Positions 1-9,358 of a stretch of DNA of 64,000 bases are shown here, one piece after another. Each line of letters opens with the position of its first letter. The stretch's first letter is position 1. A program made the translations under genes and the position numbers. Source of the stretch: Bog-473 sp963721585 (lineage in GTDB: Bacteria; Actinomycetota; Acidimicrobiia; Acidimicrobiales; RAAP-2); contig CAVRJN010000007.1 in the NCBI GenBank assembly GCA_963721585.1, positions 1,364,001 through 1,428,000 on the forward strand. Direction: 5' to 3'. The notes beneath the pieces are model-generated. The model made no database searches. It was not told where the DNA came from and worked only from the letters and a program-made list of their open reading frames with translations.

Positions 1-1
1 C

Positions 2-451
2 GGGCGCAACAATTTCGTCGTCACCGCGGCGGCCACCAGCGTGACCTACACCGGTGCGACAGCGGCCACCAACGGCTCTTCCGTGACGCTGTCGTCGACC
101 TTGACGAGCAACGGCACACCGTTGAGCGGACAGAGCGTGATCATGAGCTTGGGCACGGGGAAGACGGCGCAGAGCTGCACCGCCACGACGACCTCCTCCG
201 GCGCCGCTTCGTGCAGCATCTCGTCGGTCAATCAGGTCGCCGGATCGGTCTCGATCACCGTGAGCTACGCGGGCAACGGTAACTTCCAGTCGGCCAGCAC
301 GTCGAGCACCGTCAAGATCTCCAACAGCAGCGGCGGTGGCGGCGGGACCGGGGGCGGCGGAGGCGGGTATCCCGGTGGCGGGGGCGGTGGAGGCGGCTCC
401 AGCGAGCCGCCGCCCGTCGGTGGCAGGGGCGGCCCCTGCCCGGGCATGTGA
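2..451 (+). CDS. C-terminal part of a secreted Ig-like repeat protein with a glycine-rich tail (5' end outside window)
   Basis: The frame is open from base 2, so the N-terminus lies outside the window. About 95 visible residues look like a bacterial Ig-like (Big_3_5 type) beta-sandwich: many Ser/Thr/Val, an A-G-N-G-N-F turn followed by S-A-S, and one Cys pair that could form a disulfide. The last 45 residues are mostly Gly with some Pro and end at a TGA. Such domains repeat in cell-surface and secreted proteins. The Gly-rich tail has no LPXTG motif or membrane segment, so the anchoring mode is unknown. No enzymatic domain is visible in this part. Confidence 0.75.
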   Translation, partial: GRNNFVVTAAATSVTYTGATAATNGSSVTLSSTLTSNGTPLSGQSVIMSLGTGKTAQSCTATTTSSGAASCSISSVNQVAGSVSITVSYAGNGNFQSASTSSTVKISNSSGGGGGTGGGGGGYPGGGGGGGGSSEPPPVGGRGGPCPGM

Positions 452-506
452 CCACGCACTCGGGCTGACCTCTCCGACGAGGGGGCCCTGGGGGGATGCG
501 CCGTGC

Positions 507-1010
507 TCACGGTTGCGCCACCATGAGCACGGTCCCGGCCACCAGCAGCACCACCGCCACTCCCGCCGCCCGCGACATGGATGTCGCGTCGTGGCGCAGG
601 AACACTCGCGACTCCGGGGCTTCGGCATCGTCCGCCGCCAGGGCCACCTGCAGCCGATGCTCGGACGGCCACAGCACCCCTTCCTCCACCAGGGCGAGCG
701 CGGCGAAGATGGTCAGGCCTCCCAGCACCCACCCATCCCCGAGCGCATAGGCGCCCTGGCTCATTGCAATGAGGGCGAATCCGAAGACCGGGATGCCGTA
801 GACGGTACGGCCGGCCCAATTCACCCCGGGCCGGAAATAGCGCCGCAGGGGCTCGGGCAGTGGGAGAGGAGACCCAAGCAGCCGGCGGAGCCTGGTGGCC
901 GTGGCGGCGGCGGTGGCCGTCGTCACCAGCCCCACCACCACGCAGCCGACATGGAGCAGGAGCACGATGTCGAATGCCGGCCCGTCCGGCTGGTGATGCA
1001 TGGCCGACAT
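507..1010 (-). CDS. Four-helix membrane protein of unknown function
   Basis: The 167-residue product has four clear hydrophobic segments, near residues 14-38, 68-90, 92-112 and 148-165. A basic loop (R-L-R-R-L) follows the first helix and an acidic loop precedes the last. The topology resembles small DUF2269-like integral membrane proteins, but I cannot assign a family. It is transcribed away from galT, and the two starts are about 145 nt apart. No catalytic motif is visible. Confidence 0.6.
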   Translation of the reverse strand: MSAMHHQPDGPAFDIVLLLHVGCVVVGLVTTATAAATATRLRRLLGSPLPLPEPLRRYFRPGVNWAGRTVYGIPVFGFALIAMSQGAYALGDGWVLGGLTIFAALALVEEGVLWPSEHRLQVALAADDAEAPESRVFLRHDATSMSRAAGVAVVLLVAGTVLMVAQP

Positions 1011-1156
1011 GCCCTCCTCTGTCCGTGGCTCCAGGTGAACGCTCCGCGATGATGGCGTTTTCGCGGGGAGCAGAACCTGTACCGTAGAGGTGGAGGCATG
1101 ACGATGAGGTTCTTTTCGAGGTCGGTTGGCCGGGTAGCGCCCAAGAGAGTGGACCG

Positions 1157-2140
1157 ATGAATCAGTTGCGCCTCGATCCCTTGTCGGGTCGCTGGGTGGT
1201 CGTGAGCCCGGGCCGCTCCGAGCGGCCCTACTCGTTCGTGACCCGCACCCCCGAGACGCCCGAGGCTCTCGAACGACCCTGCCCGTTCTGCCCCGGCAAC
1301 GAAGAGGACACGCCGCCCGCCCTGGAGACCTACGGCCCCACCGGCGGCTGGCTGGTCCGGGTCGTGCCCAACCTCTACCCGGCCTTCGAGGGCGATGAGC
1401 CGTTCGTCGTCGCCAACCGAGGCCCGGTCTTCACGCAGGCCTCCGCCGGCGGCATCCACGAGATCCTCATCTTCTCCCCCGAGCACGACACCACCCTGGG
1501 CCAACTCAGCCAGGAACAGGTCGAGCTGGTGATGGCGGCTCTCCGCGACCGCCTCGAGGAGCACGCCTCGCAGCCCAACCTCCGCTACACCCAGGCCATC
1601 GTGAATTCCGGACGGGAGGCGGGTGCCTCCCTCGAGCACCCCCACGGGCAACTGCTGGGCATGTCGTTCATCCCCCGGGAGCTCGCCGAGGAACAAGCGC
1701 GCTTCGCGCGGTTCGTCGGCTCGTGCCTCCTGTGCACGACGATCGACGCAGAGGAGGATTCGACAGAACGGGTGATCTACGCCAACGACCGCGTCGTGGT
1801 GGTCTGCCCGTTCTGGAGCGCCGTCCCCTACGAAATGCTCGTCATGCCCCGGGAGCACAACCCGCATCTCCATCGGAGTCCGACCGAGGACCTCGTTGCC
1901 GTCGGCGAGGCCATCCGCCGGTCGCTGCAACACCTCGCAGAATCAGTCGGAGACATCGCCTACAACATCGTCTTTCACTCGGCCCCGTACCGGGTGGGCG
2001 AGCCCTACCACTGGCACGCCCACATCTGGCCCAAGGCGACCACGACCGCCGGCTTCGAGCTCGGCACCGGCGTCGCCATCAACGTCATCTCCCCCGAGGA
2101 GGCCGCCGAGACCCTCAGGGTCTCGGCCCTCGCCGTCTAG
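1157..2140 (+). CDS. galT: Galactose-1-phosphate uridylyltransferase
   Basis: This Leloir-pathway enzyme transfers UMP from UDP-glucose to galactose-1-phosphate in the cytoplasm. The 327-residue protein has the N-terminal zinc pair in CPFC (C42, C45) and the active-site HPHGQ motif at residues 161-165, where His163 carries the uridylyl group. A C-terminal His-rich stretch (HWHAHIWP) is typical of the family's second half-domain. Length is within the usual 320-350. The ATG has only a weak purine stretch upstream (GAGTGGA). It converges with the maltokinase-like gene, 15 nt away. No galK or galE is adjacent. Confidence 0.93.
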   Translation: MNQLRLDPLSGRWVVVSPGRSERPYSFVTRTPETPEALERPCPFCPGNEEDTPPALETYGPTGGWLVRVVPNLYPAFEGDEPFVVANRGPVFTQASAGGIHEILIFSPEHDTTLGQLSQEQVELVMAALRDRLEEHASQPNLRYTQAIVNSGREAGASLEHPHGQLLGMSFIPRELAEEQARFARFVGSCLLCTTIDAEEDSTERVIYANDRVVVVCPFWSAVPYEMLVMPREHNPHLHRSPTEDLVAVGEAIRRSLQHLAESVGDIAYNIVFHSAPYRVGEPYHWHAHIWPKATTTAGFELGTGVAINVISPEEAAETLRVSALAV

Positions 2141-2155
2141 GTGTGTTCCTAGCCA

Positions 2156-3394
2156 TCAGGCCGGGAGCGCCCGCACCGAGCGGGCCAGTTCGAGGAACGA
2201 CAAGAGCCGGCGCACCAGGTCGCGATCGGGCCCGACCAGGCCGCTGATGCCCGCCGTCCCGAGATAGCCCGTCACGAAGGCCCGACGGTTGCGCATCTCC
2301 CAGTCGTGGCCGAGGGCCGCGAGGCCGAGCCTGCCGGCCGGGTCGCGTTCGGCCGCCGCGACCGTGCTGGCGCGGTGCATCGACCACAGCAGGTCCGCCA
2401 CGTCCCCCAGGGGTGTCCGGCGGCGCACCGTGGACCCCGGGGCCACGACGCCACCCGGCGCGCAGTCGCTCACCACCCATCCCTGGTCGGTCCGGGCCGT
2501 GCGGCCCAGGTGGAAATCCCCATGGGTGCGGATCACCGGGAGTCGCGCCTCGGACTCGCGGAGCCATTTCACCAGGTCGGCGACGCCCGGCGCCTCGAGC
2601 AACGATGCGTCGGACGCGATGATCGCCGCCTCGGCCTGGTCGACCCACTCGACGACGGGCTCGCGCTCCCGCTGGAAGGCGCCGTCGAGGGCGAGGTGCA
2701 TGCGTGCGGTCATGGTCCCGAGAGCCCTGGCCTCGGCACCGAAGTCGGCGCCCGCACTCTCGGGCGAACCGTCGGACGCGTAGAAGTCGCGCAGTGAGGT
2801 GAGGGCCAATGCCCACCCCGATGAACGATCGGCCAGCGGCTCTTGCACCACCCCGAGGTCGAGGCCCTCCCAAACCCATCGCACCAGTGGAGCGGCGACG
2901 TGGTTGAAGCCGGATTCGTCCAGCGCAACCATGAGGTCCACGTCGGGCCGCGGCGCCGCCGCGAGCCAAGGGAACACGAGGAGGTCGCCGCGGTCGCCGC
3001 AGTCGAGCACCGTGGCGTCGTCATCGTCGCGCAGGACCGCTACCGGGCCAGGACGGGACTCGACGCCGCGCACCGTGGCCAGCAGCAGTGCGGCATGTTG
3101 CGCATCGCGCAAGGCGTCGGTGCAGACCGCGAGTCCGTCCTCGTCATCGAGCAGGCCCAGCGCCGCCTCCTCGCCGGAGCGGAGGAAGTGGGGCTCGTCG
3201 GCGACTCCCCGCAATCCCACCACCATGTGGGCACGCCGGTCACCGACGCGGGCCACGACGTCGACCAGGCCGGGCCGGCCGGCCAGGAGCACCTCGTCGC
3301 GCTCAATGACGATGTCGCCCTCCGGCGCGATCCCGTGCAACCCGAGCCACGCCTCGGCCAGCCTGCGCAGGGCCTGCTCGCGCTCGGCCGTCAT
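2156..3394 (-). CDS. mak: Maltokinase-like protein (Mak/Pep2 family), altered catalytic loop
   Basis: Mak phosphorylates maltose to maltose-1-phosphate for the GlgE glucan pathway. The start is chosen at the ATG that overlaps the treS stop (ATGA), which gives 412 residues; longer frames run into treS. The aminoglycoside-phosphotransferase-like catalytic motif is present as HGDFHLGR (291-298), followed by the metal-binding Asp310 in VVSD. The family's next residues, usually FEGEP, are CAPGG here, so the acidic pair is lost. The partner treS is directly upstream, which supports the pathway role. Activity is uncertain because of the loop change; a divergent substrate is possible. Confidence 0.75.
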   Translation of the reverse strand: MTAEREQALRRLAEAWLGLHGIAPEGDIVIERDEVLLAGRPGLVDVVARVGDRRAHMVVGLRGVADEPHFLRSGEEAALGLLDDEDGLAVCTDALRDAQHAALLLATVRGVESRPGPVAVLRDDDDATVLDCGDRGDLLVFPWLAAAPRPDVDLMVALDESGFNHVAAPLVRWVWEGLDLGVVQEPLADRSSGWALALTSLRDFYASDGSPESAGADFGAEARALGTMTARMHLALDGAFQREREPVVEWVDQAEAAIIASDASLLEAPGVADLVKWLRESEARLPVIRTHGDFHLGRTARTDQGWVVSDCAPGGVVAPGSTVRRRTPLGDVADLLWSMHRASTVAAAERDPAGRLGLAALGHDWEMRNRRAFVTGYLGTAGISGLVGPDRDLVRRLLSFLELARSVRALPA

Positions 3395-5226
3395 TCCGGG
3401 CGCTCCTCCTGCACCAGGTCGAACCACAGGAACCCATAAGGTGGCAGCGTGACGGCGTAGGGCTCCTCGGTGATCACGGGGAACGGCACCCGCCCCAGCA
3501 CCTCATAGGGTGTCGAGCCGGCCCACTTGGCCAGCGCCAGCTCGGCGGGTTGGGCGAAGCGGCTCAGATTGTGCACGCACAGCACGGCCTGGTGCCGGTG
3601 CACCGCCTCGTCGTCCTCGCTCTCGTTCCCGGCCGGGACGGTGCGCGCCAGCACCGTGGAATGACCCCAGTCCAGCGCGCCGCCGATCGCCGGGCTCACC
3701 GAAGGTCCCGTGGAGGTGGTGCCGGTCAGGATGTCGACCACCTCGCCCGACCGCATGTACGCCAGGACGGACGGGTTGGCGCACGGCAGCACCTCCATGG
3801 CACCGACACCCATCACCGGCAGCGCTCGCCGCTCTGTCAGCATGCGGCGCAGCCAGTGCAGGAACGACCCCTGGTTGCGCAGCTGTGCTTCCACGTTGAG
3901 CGCGCTGAAGCCGTAGACGGGGTCCATGAGCGGCGGCAGGTAGAGCTGGGCGAAGTCCGCTTTGGAGAAGCCGCCATTGCGGTCCGGCGACCACTGCATG
4001 GGCGTGCGGACTGAGTCCCGGTCACCGAGGTAGATGTTGTCACCCATCAGGAGTTCGTCGCCGTAGTAGATCACCGGACTGCCGGGCAGCGACAGGATCA
4101 GGGCATACAGCAGCTCGGCCGTGCGTCGATCGTTGTCGAGGAGCGGCGCCAGGCGGCGCCCGATCCCCATGTGGCGCTTCATCCTCGGGTCCTTGGCGTA
4201 TTCCGCAATGAGGTAGTCGCGCTCCTCGTCGCTCACCTGCTCGAGCGTCAGCTCGTCGTGGTTGCGCAGGAAGATGGCCCACTGGCAGGCGTCGTCGATG
4301 ACCGGCGTCTGCGCCAGAATTTCGGTGATCGGGTAGCGCTGCTCCCGCCGGACGGCCATGAAGAGGCGCGGCATGAGGGGGAAGTGGAAACACAGGTGGC
4401 ACTCGTCACCGTCGCCGAAGTAGTCAGCGACGTCACTCGGCCAGCCGTTGGCCTCAGCCAAGAGGATGCGGCCCGGGTAGTCGGCGTCGATCTGCTTGCG
4501 GATCCGCCTGATGAACGCGTGCGTCTCGGGCAGGTGCTCCCCCGACGTCCCGTCGCGCTGGTACAGGTAGGGCACGGCGTCGAGCCGGAACCCGTCGAAC
4601 CCGAGGTCGAGCCAGAAGCGGACCAGATCGATCATGGTGTCGGCGACTTCGGGGTTGTCGTAGTTCAGGTCGGGCTGATGGTGGTAGAAGCGGTGCCAGT
4701 AGTACTGCTGGCGCGTGTCGTCCCATGTCCAGTTGGATCGCTCGACATCGGTGAACACGACCCGGGCGTCCGGCCATTTCTGGTCGTCGTCGTTCCAGAC
4801 ATACCAATCGGCCTTGGCATTGTCCCTCGAGGATCGCGACTCAATGAACCAGGGGTGTTCGTCACTCGTATGGTTCATGACGAGGTCGGCGATCACCCGG
4901 ATGCCCCGACGGTGCGCGTCCTCCAGGAACGCCACCAGATCACTGATGCTCCCGTAGTCGGGGTGCACGTTGAAGAAATCGCTGATGTCGTACCCGCCGT
5001 CGCGGAAGGGCGAAGGATAGAACGGCAGCATCCAGATGCAGTCGATCCCGAGCCATTCCATGTAGTCGAGCTTCTCGCGAAGTCCCCGTAGATCGCCGGT
5101 GCCATCGTTGTTGGCGTCGTGATAGCCCCGGATGAGCACCTCGTAGAAGACGGCGTGCTGGAACCAGCGGACCGAAGGGTCGAAGGCGCCCTCGTTGCCG
5201 CTGACGGGAATGGGTGGTGAACTCAT
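3391..5226 (-). CDS. treS: Trehalose synthase (maltose alpha-D-glucosyltransferase)
   Basis: TreS is a GH13 enzyme that interconverts maltose and trehalose. Counting from the ATG at 5226 (611 residues), the GH13 triad is intact: nucleophile Asp216 in GFRLDAV, acid/base Glu258 in LLAEAN, and Asp324 in FLRNHDE. The N-terminal FYEVLIRGYHDANNDGTGD signature is typical of TreS. An upstream in-frame ATG would add 24 Arg-rich residues lying inside the enoyl-CoA hydratase gene and is rejected. Four bases separate its ATG from that gene's stop. The 3' end overlaps mak by 4 nt, so the products are probably coupled as TreS-Mak. No fused maltokinase domain is present. Confidence 0.95.
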   Translation of the reverse strand: MSSPPIPVSGNEGAFDPSVRWFQHAVFYEVLIRGYHDANNDGTGDLRGLREKLDYMEWLGIDCIWMLPFYPSPFRDGGYDISDFFNVHPDYGSISDLVAFLEDAHRRGIRVIADLVMNHTSDEHPWFIESRSSRDNAKADWYVWNDDDQKWPDARVVFTDVERSNWTWDDTRQQYYWHRFYHHQPDLNYDNPEVADTMIDLVRFWLDLGFDGFRLDAVPYLYQRDGTSGEHLPETHAFIRRIRKQIDADYPGRILLAEANGWPSDVADYFGDGDECHLCFHFPLMPRLFMAVRREQRYPITEILAQTPVIDDACQWAIFLRNHDELTLEQVSDEERDYLIAEYAKDPRMKRHMGIGRRLAPLLDNDRRTAELLYALILSLPGSPVIYYGDELLMGDNIYLGDRDSVRTPMQWSPDRNGGFSKADFAQLYLPPLMDPVYGFSALNVEAQLRNQGSFLHWLRRMLTERRALPVMGVGAMEVLPCANPSVLAYMRSGEVVDILTGTTSTGPSVSPAIGGALDWGHSTVLARTVPAGNESEDDEAVHRHQAVLCVHNLSRFAQPAELALAKWAGSTPYEVLGRVPFPVITEEPYAVTLPPYGFLWFDLVQEERPE

Positions 5227-5230
5227 TGCG

Positions 5231-6004
5231 TCACCGCCCGACGAAGGTCGCCTTGCCCGGACCGTTCTCGCGGAACGATGCGAGACCCCGTGCCGCATCC
5301 TCCGTCCCGGCCACGGCGACGAATGCCTTCTGCTCGATGGCCAGACCCTGCGCCAGGGTGGTCTCCAGGCCCCCGTCCACCGCCGCCTTGGCCAGGCCGT
5401 GCGCCACCACCGCGCCGGCCGCGAGTTCCGCCGCCCAGGTCAGCGCGGCCGCCAGGACGTCGTCGGGCGCGACGACCCGGTTGACCAGGCCGATCGACTC
5501 GGCCTCCTCGGCCCGCACCTGCCGACCGGAGAAGATCAGCTCTTTGGCCCGGGACGACCCGATCAACCGCGGCAGGCGTTGCGTGCCGCCGCCGCCGGGG
5601 ATCACCCCGAGAAGGACCTCGGGGAGTCCGAAGCGGGAATCCTCGGCGCAGACGCGAAAGTCGCAGGCCAGCGCCAGCTCGAGCCCACCGCCGAGGGCGT
5701 ACCCGTTGACAGCGGCAATGGTGGCCCGGGGCACCGAGGCGAGGGCACCCAACGCGTCGGTGAAGCTCGCACCTACCGCTCCGGCGCCGCTGTCACCGAG
5801 CTCGACGATGTCGGCTCCGGCCGCGAAGATCCGTCGTCCGCCCCAGAGCACGACCGCTCCGGGCGGATCGTCATGGAGCGTCGTCGCCACGGCGTGCAGC
5901 TGCGCCAGCACGGCGGCGGAGAGTGCGTTGGCCTTGGGCCGGTCCAACCGGATGAGCGCGACGTCGTCGGGGCGTCTCTCCACGGTGACGAAGGTCTCAC
6001 GCAT
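5231..6004 (-). CDS. Enoyl-CoA hydratase/isomerase family protein
   Basis: A crotonase of 257 residues that likely hydrates trans-2-enoyl-CoA in fatty-acid or amino-acid breakdown. Both glutamates used for hydration are present: Glu109 in GGGLELA and Glu129 in LPEV. The oxyanion-hole segment FAAGADI (60-66) and the following GGGGTQRLPRLIG are also typical. Two glutamates argue for hydratase rather than pure isomerase. It sits between meaB and treS on the same strand, close enough (33 nt and 4 nt) for one transcript. The chain-length specificity cannot be read from sequence. Confidence 0.88.
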   Translation of the reverse strand: MRETFVTVERRPDDVALIRLDRPKANALSAAVLAQLHAVATTLHDDPPGAVVLWGGRRIFAAGADIVELGDSGAGAVGASFTDALGALASVPRATIAAVNGYALGGGLELALACDFRVCAEDSRFGLPEVLLGVIPGGGGTQRLPRLIGSSRAKELIFSGRQVRAEEAESIGLVNRVVAPDDVLAAALTWAAELAAGAVVAHGLAKAAVDGGLETTLAQGLAIEQKAFVAVAGTEDAARGLASFRENGPGKATFVGR

Positions 6005-6037
6005 CGCCGCACCGTACCGGAACCCACCTGCGATGGC

Positions 6038-7000
6038 TCATCCGGCCAGGAGACCCTCTGCCGCTTCGTAGGGATCGAGCTCCCCGGCGGCCAGGGCCTT
6101 CACTGCCGTCGCGAACTCCTCCCCCGCCACCAGGCCGTCCACTGTCACCTCGGTCCGGGCCAACAGCACACGGCGCAACTCCTGGGCCAACCGATCCGCG
6201 CGGCGGACCGCCAACTGGCCTGAATCCACCAGATGGTCGCGGTGCCGCGCCACGGCGCGCCAAAGCTCGGCCACACCCTCGGCGGCCGTCGCTGTCGTTT
6301 CGACGATTTCCGGACGCCAGGCCCCGGGCCGCGCCAGGTCGAGCATCTGCTCGAGATCGCGCCGGGCCTCGCGCACGCCCGGCCGGTCCGCCTTGTTGAT
6401 GACGAAGACGTCGGCGACTTCGAGCAGGCCGGCCTTGCTCGCCTGCATGGAGTCGCCCCACCCGGGCGTCACCACAACCACCGTCGTGTCTGCCTCAGAG
6501 GCGATGTCGACCTCCATCTGGCCGACCCCGACCGTCTCGACGATGACCACGCCCCATCCGGCGGCGCCGAAGAGGCGGATGGCGTCGGGGACGGCCAAGG
6601 AGAGTCCCCCGAGGTGCCCGTGCGTGGCCATGGACCTGATGAACACCGTGGGGTCGAGCGCGTGCTGGTTCATGCGCACGCGGTCGCCGAGGATGGCCCC
6701 GCCGCTGAACGGCGACGTCGGGTCCACCGCCAGGACGGCGACCTGCGCGATCGCCGGTCCCTCGGGCCACCCGCTGCGGACCGCGGTGATGAGGCCATCG
6801 GTCAGAGTGGACTTGCCCGCGCCTGGGGCACCGGTGAGCCCGACGGAGTACGGGTCGTCGGAGCGGTAGGCGAGGCGGGCCACTTCCATGCCCGTCGCGC
6901 CACCCCGGTCCACGTAGGAGAGCAGACGGGCCAGCGCCGCCCCGTCGCCGGCCCGGGCCCGGTCGAGCAGTGCTTCGGGATCGCTCGGGAGCGGGCTCAC
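6038..7000 (-). CDS. meaB: MeaB/ArgK family GTPase, chaperone of methylmalonyl-CoA mutase
   Basis: MeaB is a G3E-type GTPase that protects and reloads the cobalamin enzyme methylmalonyl-CoA mutase. The Walker A motif GAPGAGKST, the switch with DPTSPFSGGAILGDR, the ETVGVGQ motif and the guanine-specificity motif NKAD are all visible. The start is set at the GTG overlapping the murA stop (GTGA), giving 320 residues; a longer frame runs into murA. Neither mutase subunit is in the window. The following enoyl-CoA hydratase fits a shared role in acyl-CoA metabolism (inference). Confidence 0.9.
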   Translation of the reverse strand: MSPLPSDPEALLDRARAGDGAALARLLSYVDRGGATGMEVARLAYRSDDPYSVGLTGAPGAGKSTLTDGLITAVRSGWPEGPAIAQVAVLAVDPTSPFSGGAILGDRVRMNQHALDPTVFIRSMATHGHLGGLSLAVPDAIRLFGAAGWGVVIVETVGVGQMEVDIASEADTTVVVVTPGWGDSMQASKAGLLEVADVFVINKADRPGVREARRDLEQMLDLARPGAWRPEIVETTATAAEGVAELWRAVARHRDHLVDSGQLAVRRADRLAQELRRVLLARTEVTVDGLVAGEEFATAVKALAAGELDPYEAAEGLLAG

Positions 7001-8259
7001 CGGCGTGTCACCTTGGCTCCGAGGGAGCACAGAGCGCCCGCCAGGTCCTCGTAGCCGCGGTTGATGTGATGGGCACCGCTCACAACCGTCTCGCCCTCGG
7101 CCACCAGTCCCGCCAGCACGAGTGCCACCCCGGCCCGGATGTCGGGGGCGCGAACAGGGGCACCCGAGAGCCGGAGGACACCGCGCACGACGGCATGGTG
7201 GCCCTCGGTCCGGATGTCCGCGCCCATTCGCCGCAGCTCCTCGACGTAACGGAAACGCCCGGAGAACAGGTTCTCGGTGAGGATCCCGACGCCGTCGGAC
7301 ACCGTCAGCATCGCCACGAGCAACGGGCTGTAATCGGTCGCCACACCAGGGTACGGGAGCGTCGCCACGTCGGCCGCCAGCAGCCGCTCCTGCGCGCTGG
7401 CCCGCAGGCCCAACGGTCCCATGTCCGTCGCCACGCCCATCTGATTGACCTTGCGCAGGAGCATCTCCATGTGCTCGGGCCGGGCGTCGGCGATGGTGAC
7501 CTCGCCGCCCGCCATCCCCACCGCGGCCAGGTACGTCGCTGCGACCACCCGGTCGGGAACGACCGCATGACGGGCGGGCCGCAGCGACTCAACACCCTCG
7601 ATCTCGATGCGCGAGGTCCCGGCGCCGCGCACCACCGCCCCCATGTCACGCAGCATGGAGGCCAGGTCCGCCACCTCGGGCTCCTTGGCCGCGTTCTCTA
7701 TCACCGTCGTGCCCTTGGCCAGGACCGCCGCCATGAGCAGGTTGTCCGTCGCCGTGTGACTGGGGTACTCCAACACGACGCGGGTGCCGACCAAACGGCC
7801 CCCCGGTACCGTCCCCCGCACCTCGCCGTGGGACGACTCGAACCGGGCGCCCATGGCGGTGAGGCCGGTGAGGTGGAAGTCGATCGGGCGGTCCCCGAAG
7901 TCGTCCCCGCCGGGCAGCGGCACCCGCACCGAGCCGCAACGGGCCAGGAGCAGTCCCAGAACGACGACCGAGGCCCGCATCCGCTCGAATAGCTCGTAGG
8001 GGCCCGAGGGCGCAAGGTCGCCGTCCGGCGGGGTGGTCACGCTCACATCTCCGTTGTCGAGACGCTCCACCTGCGCGCCGATGCCCCGCAGCACCTCTGA
8101 CATGGTGTCCACGTCGGAGATGCGGGGCACGTTGGAGAGCACGGTGCAGCCCTCGGCGAGCAGGCACGCCGCCATCAACTTGAGAGCCGAATTCTTCGCA
8201 CCACCTGCACTGACGGTGCCCCGAAGCGGGCCATTGGGCTGGACCACGATCTCATCCAC
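6997..8259 (-). CDS. murA: UDP-N-acetylglucosamine 1-carboxyvinyltransferase (Asp-type active site)
   Basis: MurA transfers enolpyruvate from PEP to UDP-GlcNAc, the first committed step of peptidoglycan synthesis. The GTG at 8259 gives 420 residues starting VDEIVVQPNG, the family norm; upstream extensions are rejected as non-homologous. Lys22 and Asn23 (GGAKNSALK) bind substrate. The active-site loop reads LPGGDDFG, so the usual Cys of LPGGCAIG is Asp119. In mycobacteria the same Cys-to-Asp change makes MurA insensitive to fosfomycin. The gene is divergent from glpX across about 75 nt and overlaps meaB by 4 nt. Confidence 0.93.
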   Translation of the reverse strand: MDEIVVQPNGPLRGTVSAGGAKNSALKLMAACLLAEGCTVLSNVPRISDVDTMSEVLRGIGAQVERLDNGDVSVTTPPDGDLAPSGPYELFERMRASVVVLGLLLARCGSVRVPLPGGDDFGDRPIDFHLTGLTAMGARFESSHGEVRGTVPGGRLVGTRVVLEYPSHTATDNLLMAAVLAKGTTVIENAAKEPEVADLASMLRDMGAVVRGAGTSRIEIEGVESLRPARHAVVPDRVVAATYLAAVGMAGGEVTIADARPEHMEMLLRKVNQMGVATDMGPLGLRASAQERLLAADVATLPYPGVATDYSPLLVAMLTVSDGVGILTENLFSGRFRYVEELRRMGADIRTEGHHAVVRGVLRLSGAPVRAPDIRAGVALVLAGLVAEGETVVSGAHHINRGYEDLAGALCSLGAKVTRR

Positions 8260-8335
8260 GAACCCAAGTATCGCCGCTGGAGGGGGGCCCGAGCAGCAAG
8301 CGGTGATCCGCGACCAACTATGGTCAGGGCCCGTG

Positions 8336-9328
8336 GTGACGTCCCGCCAAGCCCCCGACCGGAACCTCGCCATGGACCTCGTACGCGTGACCGAGGCCGC
8401 AGCGCTGGCGGCGAGCCGGTGGATGGGCCGGGGAGACAAGCTCGGTGCCGACGGTGCGGCCGTCGAGGCGATGCGGACCGTCCTCTCGAGCGTGCCGATG
8501 GACGGGATCGTGGTCATCGGCGAGGGCGAGAAGGACAACGCACCGATGCTCTTCAACGGGGAGAGAATCGGCGACGGGACTCCTCCGCTGACCGACATCG
8601 CGGTGGACCCCATCGACGGGACGACGCTGACCGCCCAGGGCCGGGGCGGCGCCCTGGCTGTCATCGCGGTGGCCGAGCGCGGTGCCATGTTCGACCCCGG
8701 ACCCTGCGTCTACATGGAAAAGCTCGCCGTGGGTCCACGCGCCAAGGGCGCCTGTGATATCCGGCGCACGCCCACCGAGAACCTGCATGCCCTCGCAGAG
8801 GCCCTCGGACGCCCCGTCCGCGACCTGACCGCCGTCATTCTGGACCGCCCCCGCCACGACGCCCTGGTCGCCGAGGTGCGCTCCACCGGGGCGCGGATTC
8901 GCCTCATCTCCGACGGTGACGTGGCCGGTGCCATCGCCACCGGGTGGCCCGGCGCGGGCACCGACATCCTCTTCGGTATCGGCGGCACCCCCGAGGGGGT
9001 GCTGGCTGCGGCCGCGCTCAAGTGCATGGGCGCCGAAATCCAGGGCCGGCTCTACCCGCGCAACGAGCAGGAGCGTGCCGCTGCCGCCGAGGCGGGGTAC
9101 GCACTCGACTCCGTACTGACGACCGACGATCTGGTGCAGGGGAACAACTGCTTCTTCGCCGCCACCGGCATCACCGATGGCGAGCTCCTGCAGGGGGTGC
9201 AGTACCACGAATTCGGCGCCACGACGCAGTCGCTGGTCATGCGCTCCAAGTCCGGGACGCTGCGCAAAATCGACGCCAGCCACGCGTTGGGCAAGCTGGC
9301 GGAGTTCTCCTCGATCTCCTTCGACTGA
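8336..9328 (+). CDS. glpX: Fructose-1,6-bisphosphatase class II
   Basis: GlpX hydrolyses fructose-1,6-bisphosphate in gluconeogenesis; it is the main FBPase of many actinobacteria. The metal-binding motifs GEGEKDNAP and DPIDGTTL are intact. The GTG at 8336 gives 330 residues beginning TSRQAPDRNLAMDLVRVTEA, the typical N-terminus; a GTG one codon earlier is equally possible. It ends 30 nt before the convergent atpC stop. I see no strong hairpin in that gap. Confidence 0.93.
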   Translation: MTSRQAPDRNLAMDLVRVTEAAALAASRWMGRGDKLGADGAAVEAMRTVLSSVPMDGIVVIGEGEKDNAPMLFNGERIGDGTPPLTDIAVDPIDGTTLTAQGRGGALAVIAVAERGAMFDPGPCVYMEKLAVGPRAKGACDIRRTPTENLHALAEALGRPVRDLTAVILDRPRHDALVAEVRSTGARIRLISDGDVAGAIATGWPGAGTDILFGIGGTPEGVLAAAALKCMGAEIQGRLYPRNEQERAAAAEAGYALDSVLTTDDLVQGNNCFFAATGITDGELLQGVQYHEFGATTQSLVMRSKSGTLRKIDASHALGKLAEFSSISFD

Positions 9329-9358
9329 CCGCGCTGACCGCGCTGACCGAGTCGGGCC

